From Pseudocoprococcus catus (GTDB lineage Bacteria > Bacillota > Clostridia > Lachnospirales > Lachnospiraceae): 64,000 nt of DNA. The notes beneath the pieces are model-generated. The model saw only the letters and a program-made list of their open reading frames with translations. It ran no database searches and was not told the DNA's origin. Shown piece by piece: positions 44,010-51,505 of this stretch. Each line of letters begins with the position of its first letter. Within the stretch, counting starts at the first letter, position 1. A program made the translations under genes and the position numbers. The stretch is taken from assembly GCF_019734885.1 (NCBI RefSeq), contig NZ_JAAXCM010000023.1:128586-192585 (forward strand), in the 5' to 3' direction.

Positions 44010-44987
44010 CTATTCCTCCTCTCCTTTTTCTAATACACCGTATGATCTGTGGTAGTTATAGAGACTGCTATAGTAACTGGAAATCGTATTTACAGAATTA
44101 TAGAGAGCAGTGATCAACATAGCCCGCATATTCGTAACTTTTGTTGTGTTTTTCTCCATACAGTTTAAAACAAACTGTATATGCTCCATTCCGATTTTTT
44201 GAAATTGTGCTTTTACAATCTCAGCTGGCTTGTCTTCCCGATTTACCCGAATCGTTTTTGCAGAACAGGTTTTCACATCTACCAGGATACCTACCAATTC
44301 ATCTATCTGCATATTATAGGGATTATCATGTTTTAAAGCCCCATAAGAAATCTGTTCCCTGACTTCCTTTTCGATTTGAAACAAAGAGGAACTCTCTGTA
44401 CTGAATTTTCTGTTTGTATTCTCTGTATTTGTCTCACCGATATAGGATACCTCTCTCTCCCAAAATGGAGACTCCATTCCCCCGGTATCCGTGATACCTG
44501 TCTCCTTTTTCAGGGAGGGGTATCCCCCATTTAAGTGACACCCCTGCTCGTGATCCGGATAGGTAAGGGCTTCCAATATGTCCACGTTCAAATCTAGAAA
44601 CAATACATTTGGCACTTGCTGCCCATTTACATGAAGTGTCCGAAAAACACGTCTGATCACTTTCATTTTTTCCAGTTCTACTACCGCATTTGTTGCATCT
44701 CTTTTCGTAATCCCAAACTGGTCTGCAATCTGCTGATAACTTCGCTGCAAAAGATCTGCATGGAATTTCTTTTTCAATCCTACAAGTTCTCCTGTCATTT
44801 CATCACGCACTTCTGTCGGACGGTACCAATATACAATATCCGCCAAAATGATGATTGCATTTAAGTTGGGCTTTCCTGTTGATTTTCGAATGGTTTTATA
44901 CCAGGTAACCGGTATGATATTTCCTGAAATATGTAGGCGGCTCATTCTATCCACAGTCACACTTCCAGTCCGAAATTGATCCTGCAT
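44010..44987 (-). CDS. Replication-initiator-like wHTH protein (DUF6017 type)
   Basis: 325 residues from ATG 44987, with AGGAGG eleven bases ahead. The N-terminal part (~20-130) is a winged-helix replication initiator-like domain (NAIIILADIVYWYRPT; YQQIADQFGITKRDATNAVVELEKMKVIRR). The C-terminal ~130 residues (QIDELVGILVDVKTCSAKTIRVN...MRAMLITALYN) resemble DUF6017. Such proteins are commonly encoded beside coupling-protein genes of Firmicutes conjugative elements and may start element replication. The gene end GAGGAATAG doubles as the ribosome site for VirD4. Confidence 0.82.
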   Translation of the reverse strand: MQDQFRTGSVTVDRMSRLHISGNIIPVTWYKTIRKSTGKPNLNAIIILADIVYWYRPTEVRDEMTGELVGLKKKFHADLLQRSYQQIADQFGITKRDATNAVVELEKMKVIRRVFRTLHVNGQQVPNVLFLDLNVDILEALTYPDHEQGCHLNGGYPSLKKETGITDTGGMESPFWEREVSYIGETNTENTNRKFSTESSSLFQIEKEVREQISYGALKHDNPYNMQIDELVGILVDVKTCSAKTIRVNREDKPAEIVKAQFQKIGMEHIQFVLNCMEKNTTKVTNMRAMLITALYNSVNTISSYYSSLYNYHRSYGVLEKGEEE

Positions 44988-45032
44988 GGTCTCCGTCACC
45001 TCCTATAGTGCTTCCATAGAAACCATACCTGC

Positions 45033-46130
45033 CTACACCTCCATAGCCAACAGATACTGCTTTACCTTTTCACAATCCAGTACCATTATCTCCACCCCCT
45101 CTCCATAATAATCTTTTAGCAGTTCCTGTTGATAATCAAAGCATACCGCCATACCCCTTCCGCGTCTTTCCATATCCTGTTTGACCATTTGAAGTTTTCT
45201 CAGTTCCAGTTCATATACAAAATAAACAGGAATTCCCTTTTTCAGCCCCGCATAAATCGGGAACTCGTTTCTTTCCACTTCGTCTAGTATGGTCTCTAAA
45301 AAAGTGGAAAAGGCATGACTTCTCTCCTTATCTGTAAGTAGCTCTATTTGAAGATAAGCCCCCTCCTTGTCTTGCGGCACAAAATAATATTGTTCATACA
45401 CATCATCCGTCTGGAACAGCTCCTGTTTCACACCACCACTGCTAAGGAGTATCTTTCTCAATAATTTCATGGAGTCTCCGAACAAAATGGCTTTTCCTTG
45501 CCATGTAATTCCTGTCTTCAGCAAATTGCGTTCTACCCAACACCGCATAGCTGTTTCCATTTTCTTTGACCATTTCATCAGATTCCCCATACTGTTGTAA
45601 ACCACAAAAACTTCCTCATTTTTCATGTAGAGGCCACAGGCTCTGGAACCCTTAACCTGATCCGTCCCCTGCTTTAATTCCTGACTCCCATAATAGGTCC
45701 CCAAAGATGTTTTCCCGTAACAATCCTGTGTAAAAATCTTAGGCTTCTCTGTTGCAAAAATCAGGTTCCCATGCATAAAAAAGTACCCCCATATCTGACT
45801 CATGCGGTGCAGGCGTAACCGCTTTTCCAGTTCTGATTTCACATGGTTTGTCTCGCTTGCCCCTATAAGATAACTTCCAACCTCTTGACGATAATCCTGC
45901 AAAAGATAATTTTTCCCTTTCTTTCCCAGAACATATCCACGCAGTCCTTCTCTATACCGTAAAAGAAGATATCCTTTTTTCTTTAAGTCGGTAATCAGAC
46001 TGGCTGTATAGGATTTAGAACCCACAATTTTCTCCGGCAAATTCGCCGGCATCTCTCCTGAAATCGCAATCATTTTCAGGAGTATATCGCCCTTTTTTTC
46101 CTTTCTTTCCAATGTCTCCCATTTATCCAT
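45033..46130 (-). CDS. Winged-helix protein of the conjugative element
   Basis: 365 residues. The N-terminal ~80 residues (LLKMIAISGEMPANL...SKSYTASLITDLKKKGYLLLRYREGLRGYVLGKKGKNYL) fit a winged helix, as in replication-relaxation/MobC-type proteins. The rest has alternating strands and helices without a known motif (FATEKPKIF; VFVVYNSMGNLMKW; MVLDCEKVKQYL). It could be a DNA-binding factor for transfer or replication. A TTGACA at 46236-46241 region has no well-placed -10, so promoter use is uncertain. Confidence 0.7.
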   Translation of the reverse strand: MDKWETLERKEKKGDILLKMIAISGEMPANLPEKIVGSKSYTASLITDLKKKGYLLLRYREGLRGYVLGKKGKNYLLQDYRQEVGSYLIGASETNHVKSELEKRLRLHRMSQIWGYFFMHGNLIFATEKPKIFTQDCYGKTSLGTYYGSQELKQGTDQVKGSRACGLYMKNEEVFVVYNSMGNLMKWSKKMETAMRCWVERNLLKTGITWQGKAILFGDSMKLLRKILLSSGGVKQELFQTDDVYEQYYFVPQDKEGAYLQIELLTDKERSHAFSTFLETILDEVERNEFPIYAGLKKGIPVYFVYELELRKLQMVKQDMERRGRGMAVCFDYQQELLKDYYGEGVEIMVLDCEKVKQYLLAMEV

Positions 46131-46251
46131 CTCTGTACCCTATCCTTCTCATACCTGGGTATTTCCCACCTGCCTTTTCCACTTCCTTTTGCTTTAATTT
46201 ACGGAAAAACCCGTCATATTATCTTATCGAAATTTCAGTATGTGTTCTCTG

Positions 46252-46920
46252 TCAATTTTTCGATACCAAATTTTGCTGTTTTTCGTAAAGCCACAACGGA
46301 AATTTTTCCGGTGTCAACAGATAAATCATTGTGCGTTCCACATCTTCCAACCGTGTTTCGTGATACACATTTGTATAGCATCCACTATCCGATGTCAGGA
46401 AGAAATTAGATATCACATCTAACACATGCTTCTCTTCAATATTGTCATGATCTCGTACCCTATATATCGGGCGTTTACAATCATAAATATGAGAAAAGCA
46501 GACGGTACATGCTCTGTATTCCGGTATCTCTTTATTCTGTTCTGCCCGTTCGATACACCAGTGTTGAAAAGCTGTATACAACGGTTTATAAATGTAATTT
46601 GTATACTCTGTTTTCCGGTGCGGTATCAGTGCTGGAAGGGAAATACTTAGAATATTCTCTTCATACGCAATCTCAATCCCATGTATCAATACCAGATCCG
46701 ATTGGTATTGCTCATATTTTCTCTTATCAAGTGTCATCTGGAGAACAAGATTGCGCATCTTTTCTGTCAGGATTTCAGAGCTCTTTGCGGCTTCCAGCAC
46801 CATATCATTCAAGTTCTCAAAATGAATATTGACGCACTTCCTGGCATACGCCTGTAATAGATTGCGTGCTTCTGCAAGCATGGATTCCACATATCCTGCC
46901 GTTTTCTGTCCCTCGTCCAA
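46252..46920 (-). CDS. DUF6100-like protein with unclear start
   Basis: 222 residues from TTG 46920. The sequence (AEARNLLQAYARKCVNIHFENLNDMVLEAAKSS...NLVLQMT) resembles DUF6100 proteins of conjugative elements. Coding signal continues upstream in frame (NSEKEGIQRLKEQ) to 46959, where AGGAGGG overlaps the previous gene's TAG, but no ATG, GTG or TTG stands at the right distance. The next ATG (46881) has no ribosome site. The true start is unknown. Confidence 0.7.
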   Translation of the reverse strand: MDEGQKTAGYVESMLAEARNLLQAYARKCVNIHFENLNDMVLEAAKSSEILTEKMRNLVLQMTLDKRKYEQYQSDLVLIHGIEIAYEENILSISLPALIPHRKTEYTNYIYKPLYTAFQHWCIERAEQNKEIPEYRACTVCFSHIYDCKRPIYRVRDHDNIEEKHVLDVISNFFLTSDSGCYTNVYHETRLEDVERTMIYLLTPEKFPLWLYEKQQNLVSKN

Positions 46921-46954
46921 TTGTTCTTTTAGTCTTTGTATTCCTTCTTTTTCG

Positions 46955-47521
46955 CTATTCCCTCCTATAATATTCCACCCCTCCTTCTTCTTCCTGCACC
47001 GTACAAAAACCTATCACATTTGGGATTTCTATCTGTGGGATTTCCTCCGGATTTTCCACAATAACAACATGTCCACACCCGTCCAGTTTCTGTCTGGAAA
47101 ACAACTGATTTACCAGTTGGATCTCAGCTTCCGATATATAAAGAATATCGTAAATTTCCGCATTCCCCACAAATACAATACGAATTGGATACTCTTCCTT
47201 TTCTGCCAAGAAATGTCGTTCGATTTTTTTCTGTTCCATCAAAGAAAGAAGAACCCAGAATGCTTTTAATGTGCCTTTTTCCCGCAACTGATAGGCATCT
47301 TCATGTTGGGATACCGTTTTTGTGACTTCGTTTATATAAATCAAATGTTCTTTCAATAACGTGTGCAGTGCTTTTCCTACAAATTTCTCTTTTCCATCTA
47401 CTGCAAAAAAAGCATAAATCTGCCTTTTATATAAGACATTATAAGTTTTAACAAGTTCCAGTATCTGACGTTCTACCTGTTTTTGATTTGTTACATGTTC
47501 CAAAATTTTTCTCCTTTCCAT
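46955..47521 (-). CDS. wHTH protein, DUF5697-like, possible regulator
   Basis: 188 residues from ATG 47521, which has no ribosome site. A TTG at 47503, seven bases after AAAGGAG, is the better-supported start. The N-terminal winged helix (ILELVKTYNVLYKRQIYAFF...KALHTLLKEHLIYINEV) is followed by an alpha/beta C-terminal half. The gene lies just downstream of two palindromic operators (47530-47586), which overlap its promoter zone, so it may regulate itself and the adjacent genes. Family recalled from similar elements. Confidence 0.72.
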   Translation of the reverse strand: MERRKILEHVTNQKQVERQILELVKTYNVLYKRQIYAFFAVDGKEKFVGKALHTLLKEHLIYINEVTKTVSQHEDAYQLREKGTLKAFWVLLSLMEQKKIERHFLAEKEEYPIRIVFVGNAEIYDILYISEAEIQLVNQLFSRQKLDGCGHVVIVENPEEIPQIEIPNVIGFCTVQEEEGGVEYYRRE

Positions 47522-47529
47522 TTTAGGAT

Positions 47530-47586
47530 TGCGTATAAATTACGTATTCTATCAACCTGAATTTCTGATTGCGTAATCTATACGCA
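47530..47586. promoter_or_regulatory. Pair of palindromic operators between virB4 and the wHTH gene
   Basis: TGCGTATAAATTACGTA (47530-47546) and TGCGTAATCTATACGCA (47570-47586). Each follows TGCGTA-N5-TACGCA (the first with one mismatch), and the centres are 40 bp apart. The two copies also form a larger inverted repeat (15 of 17 matching). They are probably bound by a dimeric regulator. Confidence 0.7.
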
Positions 47587-47611
47587 TTTTATGGTTACGA
47601 TACCTCTACAA

Positions 47612-50278
47612 TCATTTGGACATTCCCCCTTTCTCATAGGCTGTTTCCCCGTACTTCTCCAACCGTTCCTTAAGTTCCTTTAAGTCTTTCCGGTCTGTTG
47701 TAATCAAATCTTTTTCTAACCGGCTTGCCTTAAATTCTACTAACAAGTTGTTATTATTAGTGGAAATCAGTGCATTTCCTCTCTCAAATCGGGTAATAGC
47801 AAGCATCTCTGCTTCAGACAAATCCAATTCCTTTTTTACGACTTCTGCCTCCTTATGCTCCAGATTCAGAATAATCTTTGTCTTTGTGTTATTTAAGACA
47901 CCTTTTCCATACTTTCCGCCTTTTAAAGAGAAAAAGTCTTCCAAATCCTGACTGGCACATACCGCAGCGCCTCCATACCCACGTATCGTCTTAAAAATTT
48001 CAAGAATATAATTTGCCGTCAATTCGTTTGTTGATAAAAGTGCCCAACATTCATCAATAAAAATAGCCTTTTCTTTTGTACGGTCTTCTTTTGCTTTTGA
48101 CCATACAAAATCCAAGGCCGTAAAGGTAGCAAGTCCCAAGTCGCTCTGCATTTCTGAAATATCCAGTATCATATATTTGTTATCAGAATCTATATTTGTC
48201 TGATGATTAAAGTTCGAAGAAGAACCATTTACCAGCCGGTTTAAAATATTTGCCATACGTCTGGTTTCTTCTTTTTCCAAAAGCACCTGATAAAGATCTC
48301 CCAAAATTGGCATTTCTTTATACTTCCCTGGTTGTTCCTGATTCCACAAGCTTGCATTATCATGAGTAATCCCTTTCTTCTGATATGTAATGATAAACGC
48401 CTCATCCAAGAGCTGACGCTCTTCATGGGTAATATCCGGAATTAAAATAGTAAAGAAAATATGCAGGCTCTGAATCTTCATAGCAAGTTCTGAACGCTCT
48501 GAAGCCTGTCCGTCTAAAATTACCCTTGCACTTTGATCACTTGGCCGTATCTCCATGATATTGATTCCATATTGGGAACCTGGGGCAATCTTCAAATATG
48601 CCCCACCTATATTTTTACATGCCCTTGCTAGTTCATGTCCTTTTTCCGGTGCAATAATAAATACCTGAATATTTTTCCTTCGCATTCTCAAAGCCATAAG
48701 CTGCAGGCAAAATGTTTTTCCGGCACCACTGGTTCCCAGAATCGCAATATTCGCATTTTTGTAAATTTCACTGTTAAAAATATCAACGATTACAAGGGAA
48801 TTGTTGGCTTTATTCACTCCCATTAATATCCCGTCCCGATCTGACATTTCATAACTTACAAAAGGATAACACGCTGCAACACCGGAAGTCAGAACATTTC
48901 GTTTTGATTTCTGGTATAAGTTTTTGTCCAGATTCAAAAGTGGAAGGGACGATAAAAATGCCTTTTCTTCAGAGAATGTACATTTTGCAGTTCCGATATC
49001 CTGTGAATTTAACAGTTTTGCCATTTCCCTCGCACGCCACTCCACTTCCTTTTCTGTATAACCGGTAATGGTAATCAGCATAGACATATAATATAGTTCT
49101 TCATTTCCACTTAGCCCTTTTTTTAGGTAAAAACCGGCACGTATAGACTCTGACAGATCATCAAAATCGCTATTGGTGTCATAAGTTTCTTTTAATCTTG
49201 AGCGATTCAGACGTATCCTTCGTCCAATACGCTCCACACTTTTTCCTTTATCCTGCTTAAAGAAAAACACATCAACATCAATTCCTTCGCCCGCATTGAT
49301 AATCAGAGAAATCCAGCCTGCCGGAACTCGCATCCGGTATTTTCCAGAAGGAATATACAAATAGGTATGATATACCCCATCAAATACCACACAGTTCCTG
49401 TGCTTAAAATTCAATGTCTTTGGGGCAAATAATTCGGTTACCGGAATATGGTGAAGACTCTCTTTTCCATTCTCCTCCTGATACCACTGGGTAACCAATT
49501 TTATCCGTTCTGAAAAAGGAACGGTTACACTTGTCCTTCTATTCAGCAACTGATAAAACAATTCTACACAAAAGCGGGACTCGTTTTCGTGTTCTAATAC
49601 TACATTGCCACATATCGCCAGATATTTTTTTGCAGTCTGCACTGTTGTCCGCATATACTGGTACACTTCTTTTTCTTTTGGTTTACGGTTCCCATCATAA
49701 GACTGAAACTCAAAAATCAGAAAGAATCGTCTTGTAATCGCTTCTTTGGTACCTATAGAACGGATGAGACGTGCATAATCTTCTTGAAGAACCCTGCACT
49801 GTTCGTCTTCTTCTGCCTCAATCTCCTGCTGTATTTTTTCCAAATATTCCGAAATATCGGCCTTTTTGGAAATAACTTTAAACTGCAGCTTGACTGGTGC
49901 AATCTTTAAATAACTCAAAAAAGAAAATACAACGTTTCTCTGTTCGCTTGGAGAACGGAGCAGAAAGTTAATCGGCAAGACTTCTACAATTTTCACATAC
50001 CGGTGATCTGCTGTATAAATAATCCCATCTTTTATTTTCTCAATCGGAAGATAAGAGGATGCCCATGTAACTGGAAGAAAATCCTGTTTTTCTTCTAACT
50101 CTTCTGATTTTTTCTTTCTCCGTATCTCTGACTGCGTATTTTCTCTTACTGGTTTTCTCGGATACTCTGCTTGATTAAGCTGCTTTTGCAGTTGATGTTC
50201 TTCTTTCTTCTGCTGTTTTCGTATCCTTTCCTCTTCCAATAACTGCCGCCTTTCAGCTTTCTTTTGTTCCGACTCCAA
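47612..50278 (-). CDS. VirB4-type conjugation ATPase
   Basis: 888 residues from TTG 50278, with in-frame coding for about 30 more residues upstream (QEIKELEERLKEAKK...) to a strong AAAGGAGG at ~50372. The N-terminus is a charged coiled coil. The ATPase domain has Walker A in NIAILGTSGAGKTFCLQ, Walker B in EKAIFIDECWALL and the motif AAVCASQDLEDFF. It powers pilus/pore assembly at the cytoplasmic face, working with VirB6 and VirD4. It resembles the CD1110 group of Clostridioides elements. No standard start codon follows the ribosome site; ATC codons occupy the expected place. Confidence 0.94.
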   Translation of the reverse strand: MESEQKKAERRQLLEEERIRKQQKKEEHQLQKQLNQAEYPRKPVRENTQSEIRRKKKSEELEEKQDFLPVTWASSYLPIEKIKDGIIYTADHRYVKIVEVLPINFLLRSPSEQRNVVFSFLSYLKIAPVKLQFKVISKKADISEYLEKIQQEIEAEEDEQCRVLQEDYARLIRSIGTKEAITRRFFLIFEFQSYDGNRKPKEKEVYQYMRTTVQTAKKYLAICGNVVLEHENESRFCVELFYQLLNRRTSVTVPFSERIKLVTQWYQEENGKESLHHIPVTELFAPKTLNFKHRNCVVFDGVYHTYLYIPSGKYRMRVPAGWISLIINAGEGIDVDVFFFKQDKGKSVERIGRRIRLNRSRLKETYDTNSDFDDLSESIRAGFYLKKGLSGNEELYYMSMLITITGYTEKEVEWRAREMAKLLNSQDIGTAKCTFSEEKAFLSSLPLLNLDKNLYQKSKRNVLTSGVAACYPFVSYEMSDRDGILMGVNKANNSLVIVDIFNSEIYKNANIAILGTSGAGKTFCLQLMALRMRRKNIQVFIIAPEKGHELARACKNIGGAYLKIAPGSQYGINIMEIRPSDQSARVILDGQASERSELAMKIQSLHIFFTILIPDITHEERQLLDEAFIITYQKKGITHDNASLWNQEQPGKYKEMPILGDLYQVLLEKEETRRMANILNRLVNGSSSNFNHQTNIDSDNKYMILDISEMQSDLGLATFTALDFVWSKAKEDRTKEKAIFIDECWALLSTNELTANYILEIFKTIRGYGGAAVCASQDLEDFFSLKGGKYGKGVLNNTKTKIILNLEHKEAEVVKKELDLSEAEMLAITRFERGNALISTNNNNLLVEFKASRLEKDLITTDRKDLKELKERLEKYGETAYEKGGMSK

Positions 50279-50741
50279 AATTTTCTTTTCTTTTTGCTGA
50301 CGTTTTTCTTCCTTTTTTGCCTCTTTTAACCGTTCTTCCAGTTCCTTTATTTCCTGACTGATGATTATCTCCTCCTTTCTTACGGCGTTTATGCTCTCTT
50401 CTTTCTATCCGCCGTTTTCTCTCCAACTGATATCTCCCGCTTGGTGTTGTAAGAACTCTTCTATTTTTTAAAAAACATAAAATATGAAACAAATAGGCTG
50501 TCAATCGTTCTCCCTGCACACCTATCACAGCAAAAATGACAACTGGAAGAATAAATATAATTCCCAGATAAATTTTGGTTCTGCCATCCACCGGTACTTG
50601 CAGCAAAATTTTTAATAAAATAAGCGACATCACTGCCGCTTCAACTACATTCCCCGCACTTACTCTTCCGGAAAACCATTTTCCTGATTCCGCAAAATTA
50701 GGCGGTATGGTATATGTATCTACTTTTTCTCGTTCTGACAT
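50253..50741 (-). CDS. PrgI-family T4SS membrane protein
   Basis: 162 residues from ATG 50741 (AGGAGGCAGAAA ahead). PrgI features: YTIPPNFAESGKWFSGRVSAGN, two adjacent membrane helices (~30-50 and ~57-77), and a basic end after LTTPSGRYQLERKRR. The last ~45 residues (after KKGGDNHQS) read codons of the virB4 coiled coil in a different frame and are unusually basic. PrgI homologues normally end near residue ~125, so the extended tail may be an accident. It is a component of the mating channel together with VirB4. Confidence 0.85.
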   Translation of the reverse strand: MSEREKVDTYTIPPNFAESGKWFSGRVSAGNVVEAAVMSLILLKILLQVPVDGRTKIYLGIIFILPVVIFAVIGVQGERLTAYLFHILCFLKNRRVLTTPSGRYQLERKRRIERREHKRRKKGGDNHQSGNKGTGRTVKRGKKGRKTSAKRKENFGVGTKES

Positions 50742-50751
50742 TTTCTGCCTC

Positions 50752-51498
50752 CTATGTATATGGTTGCTTTTTCTTCCGCACAAACAGATATCCCCCAAGG
50801 GAAATAATCACTACAGGAATAATAAGTTTTCCTATAGTCTTTAACAGCTCTTCTGAAACCCCATCGGTTTCCATTTTTTCTGTCTGTGGCGCATTTGCAG
50901 ATGATCGCATATCTTCTGTGTCTGTTGCCATTCCAATACATTCCCCTGTTACCTGAAGGTTTTCAATTTTTACTTCTGCTTCTTGCATACTAAATTTCGC
51001 TTCGTCATATAGTACTCTATACAGACGCTCCTTCTCCACTGCATCTACAGATAAGTGATAATCTCCAGGTGCCAGTTCTAAGTTTGTACTATACTGATTG
51101 GCTTCACACAGTTCAAACAAATATTCTATTCCGCTTTTCTCCTTTACACTCCCCTTCACGGTTCCTGAAAATTCCTCATATACTTCCGCACGTATTGCCA
51201 AGATTCCCGTATTTTGGTTTGTCACTGTAAAGTTTTCACTTATTTGCTCTTTCTTTTTCCAATCCTCTGATTTTTTTAACACTTCTCCATTCTTCCCAAA
51301 CAGGACATATCTTCCGGCTTCATGGACAGAATCATACGCCCATGTATCTTCCAGACGATTTCCTTTTTCATCATAACCGTTTCCATTTTCCCATTTGGTG
51401 ATAACGGGAAGTTCCACTATAGATACCGCCATGACCGGAACAGAAAACATCATCCAAAAAATTGTACATATAAGCACAAAAACAATTCTTTTACTCAT
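50752..51498 (-). CDS. Membrane-anchored extracellular protein of the mating system (CD1107-like)
   Basis: 248 residues from ATG 51498 (AGTAGGAACAAA ahead). Signal peptide (~1-24, IVFVLICTIFWMMFSVPVMA), then a beta-rich extracytoplasmic domain (~25-215) and a C-terminal helix (~222-242, LIIPVVIISLGGYLFV) with the tail RKKKQP. In the related Clostridioides elements a gene of this kind stands between the lysozyme and PrgI genes. The role is probably structural, at the outer face of the T4SS. Family memory, no catalytic motif. Confidence 0.72.
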   Translation of the reverse strand: MSKRIVFVLICTIFWMMFSVPVMAVSIVELPVITKWENGNGYDEKGNRLEDTWAYDSVHEAGRYVLFGKNGEVLKKSEDWKKKEQISENFTVTNQNTGILAIRAEVYEEFSGTVKGSVKEKSGIEYLFELCEANQYSTNLELAPGDYHLSVDAVEKERLYRVLYDEAKFSMQEAEVKIENLQVTGECIGMATDTEDMRSSANAPQTEKMETDGVSEELLKTIGKLIIPVVIISLGGYLFVRKKKQPYT

Positions 51499-51505
51499 TT
51501 TGTTC

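Noticed and set aside
46236-46241. TTGACA upstream of the wHTH gene at 45033-46130 as a fifth promoter of the common type
   Set aside because: At 17-bp spacing the -10 position reads TTTCGA. TAAGAT lies 23 bp away, so it does not fit the pattern shared by the other four.
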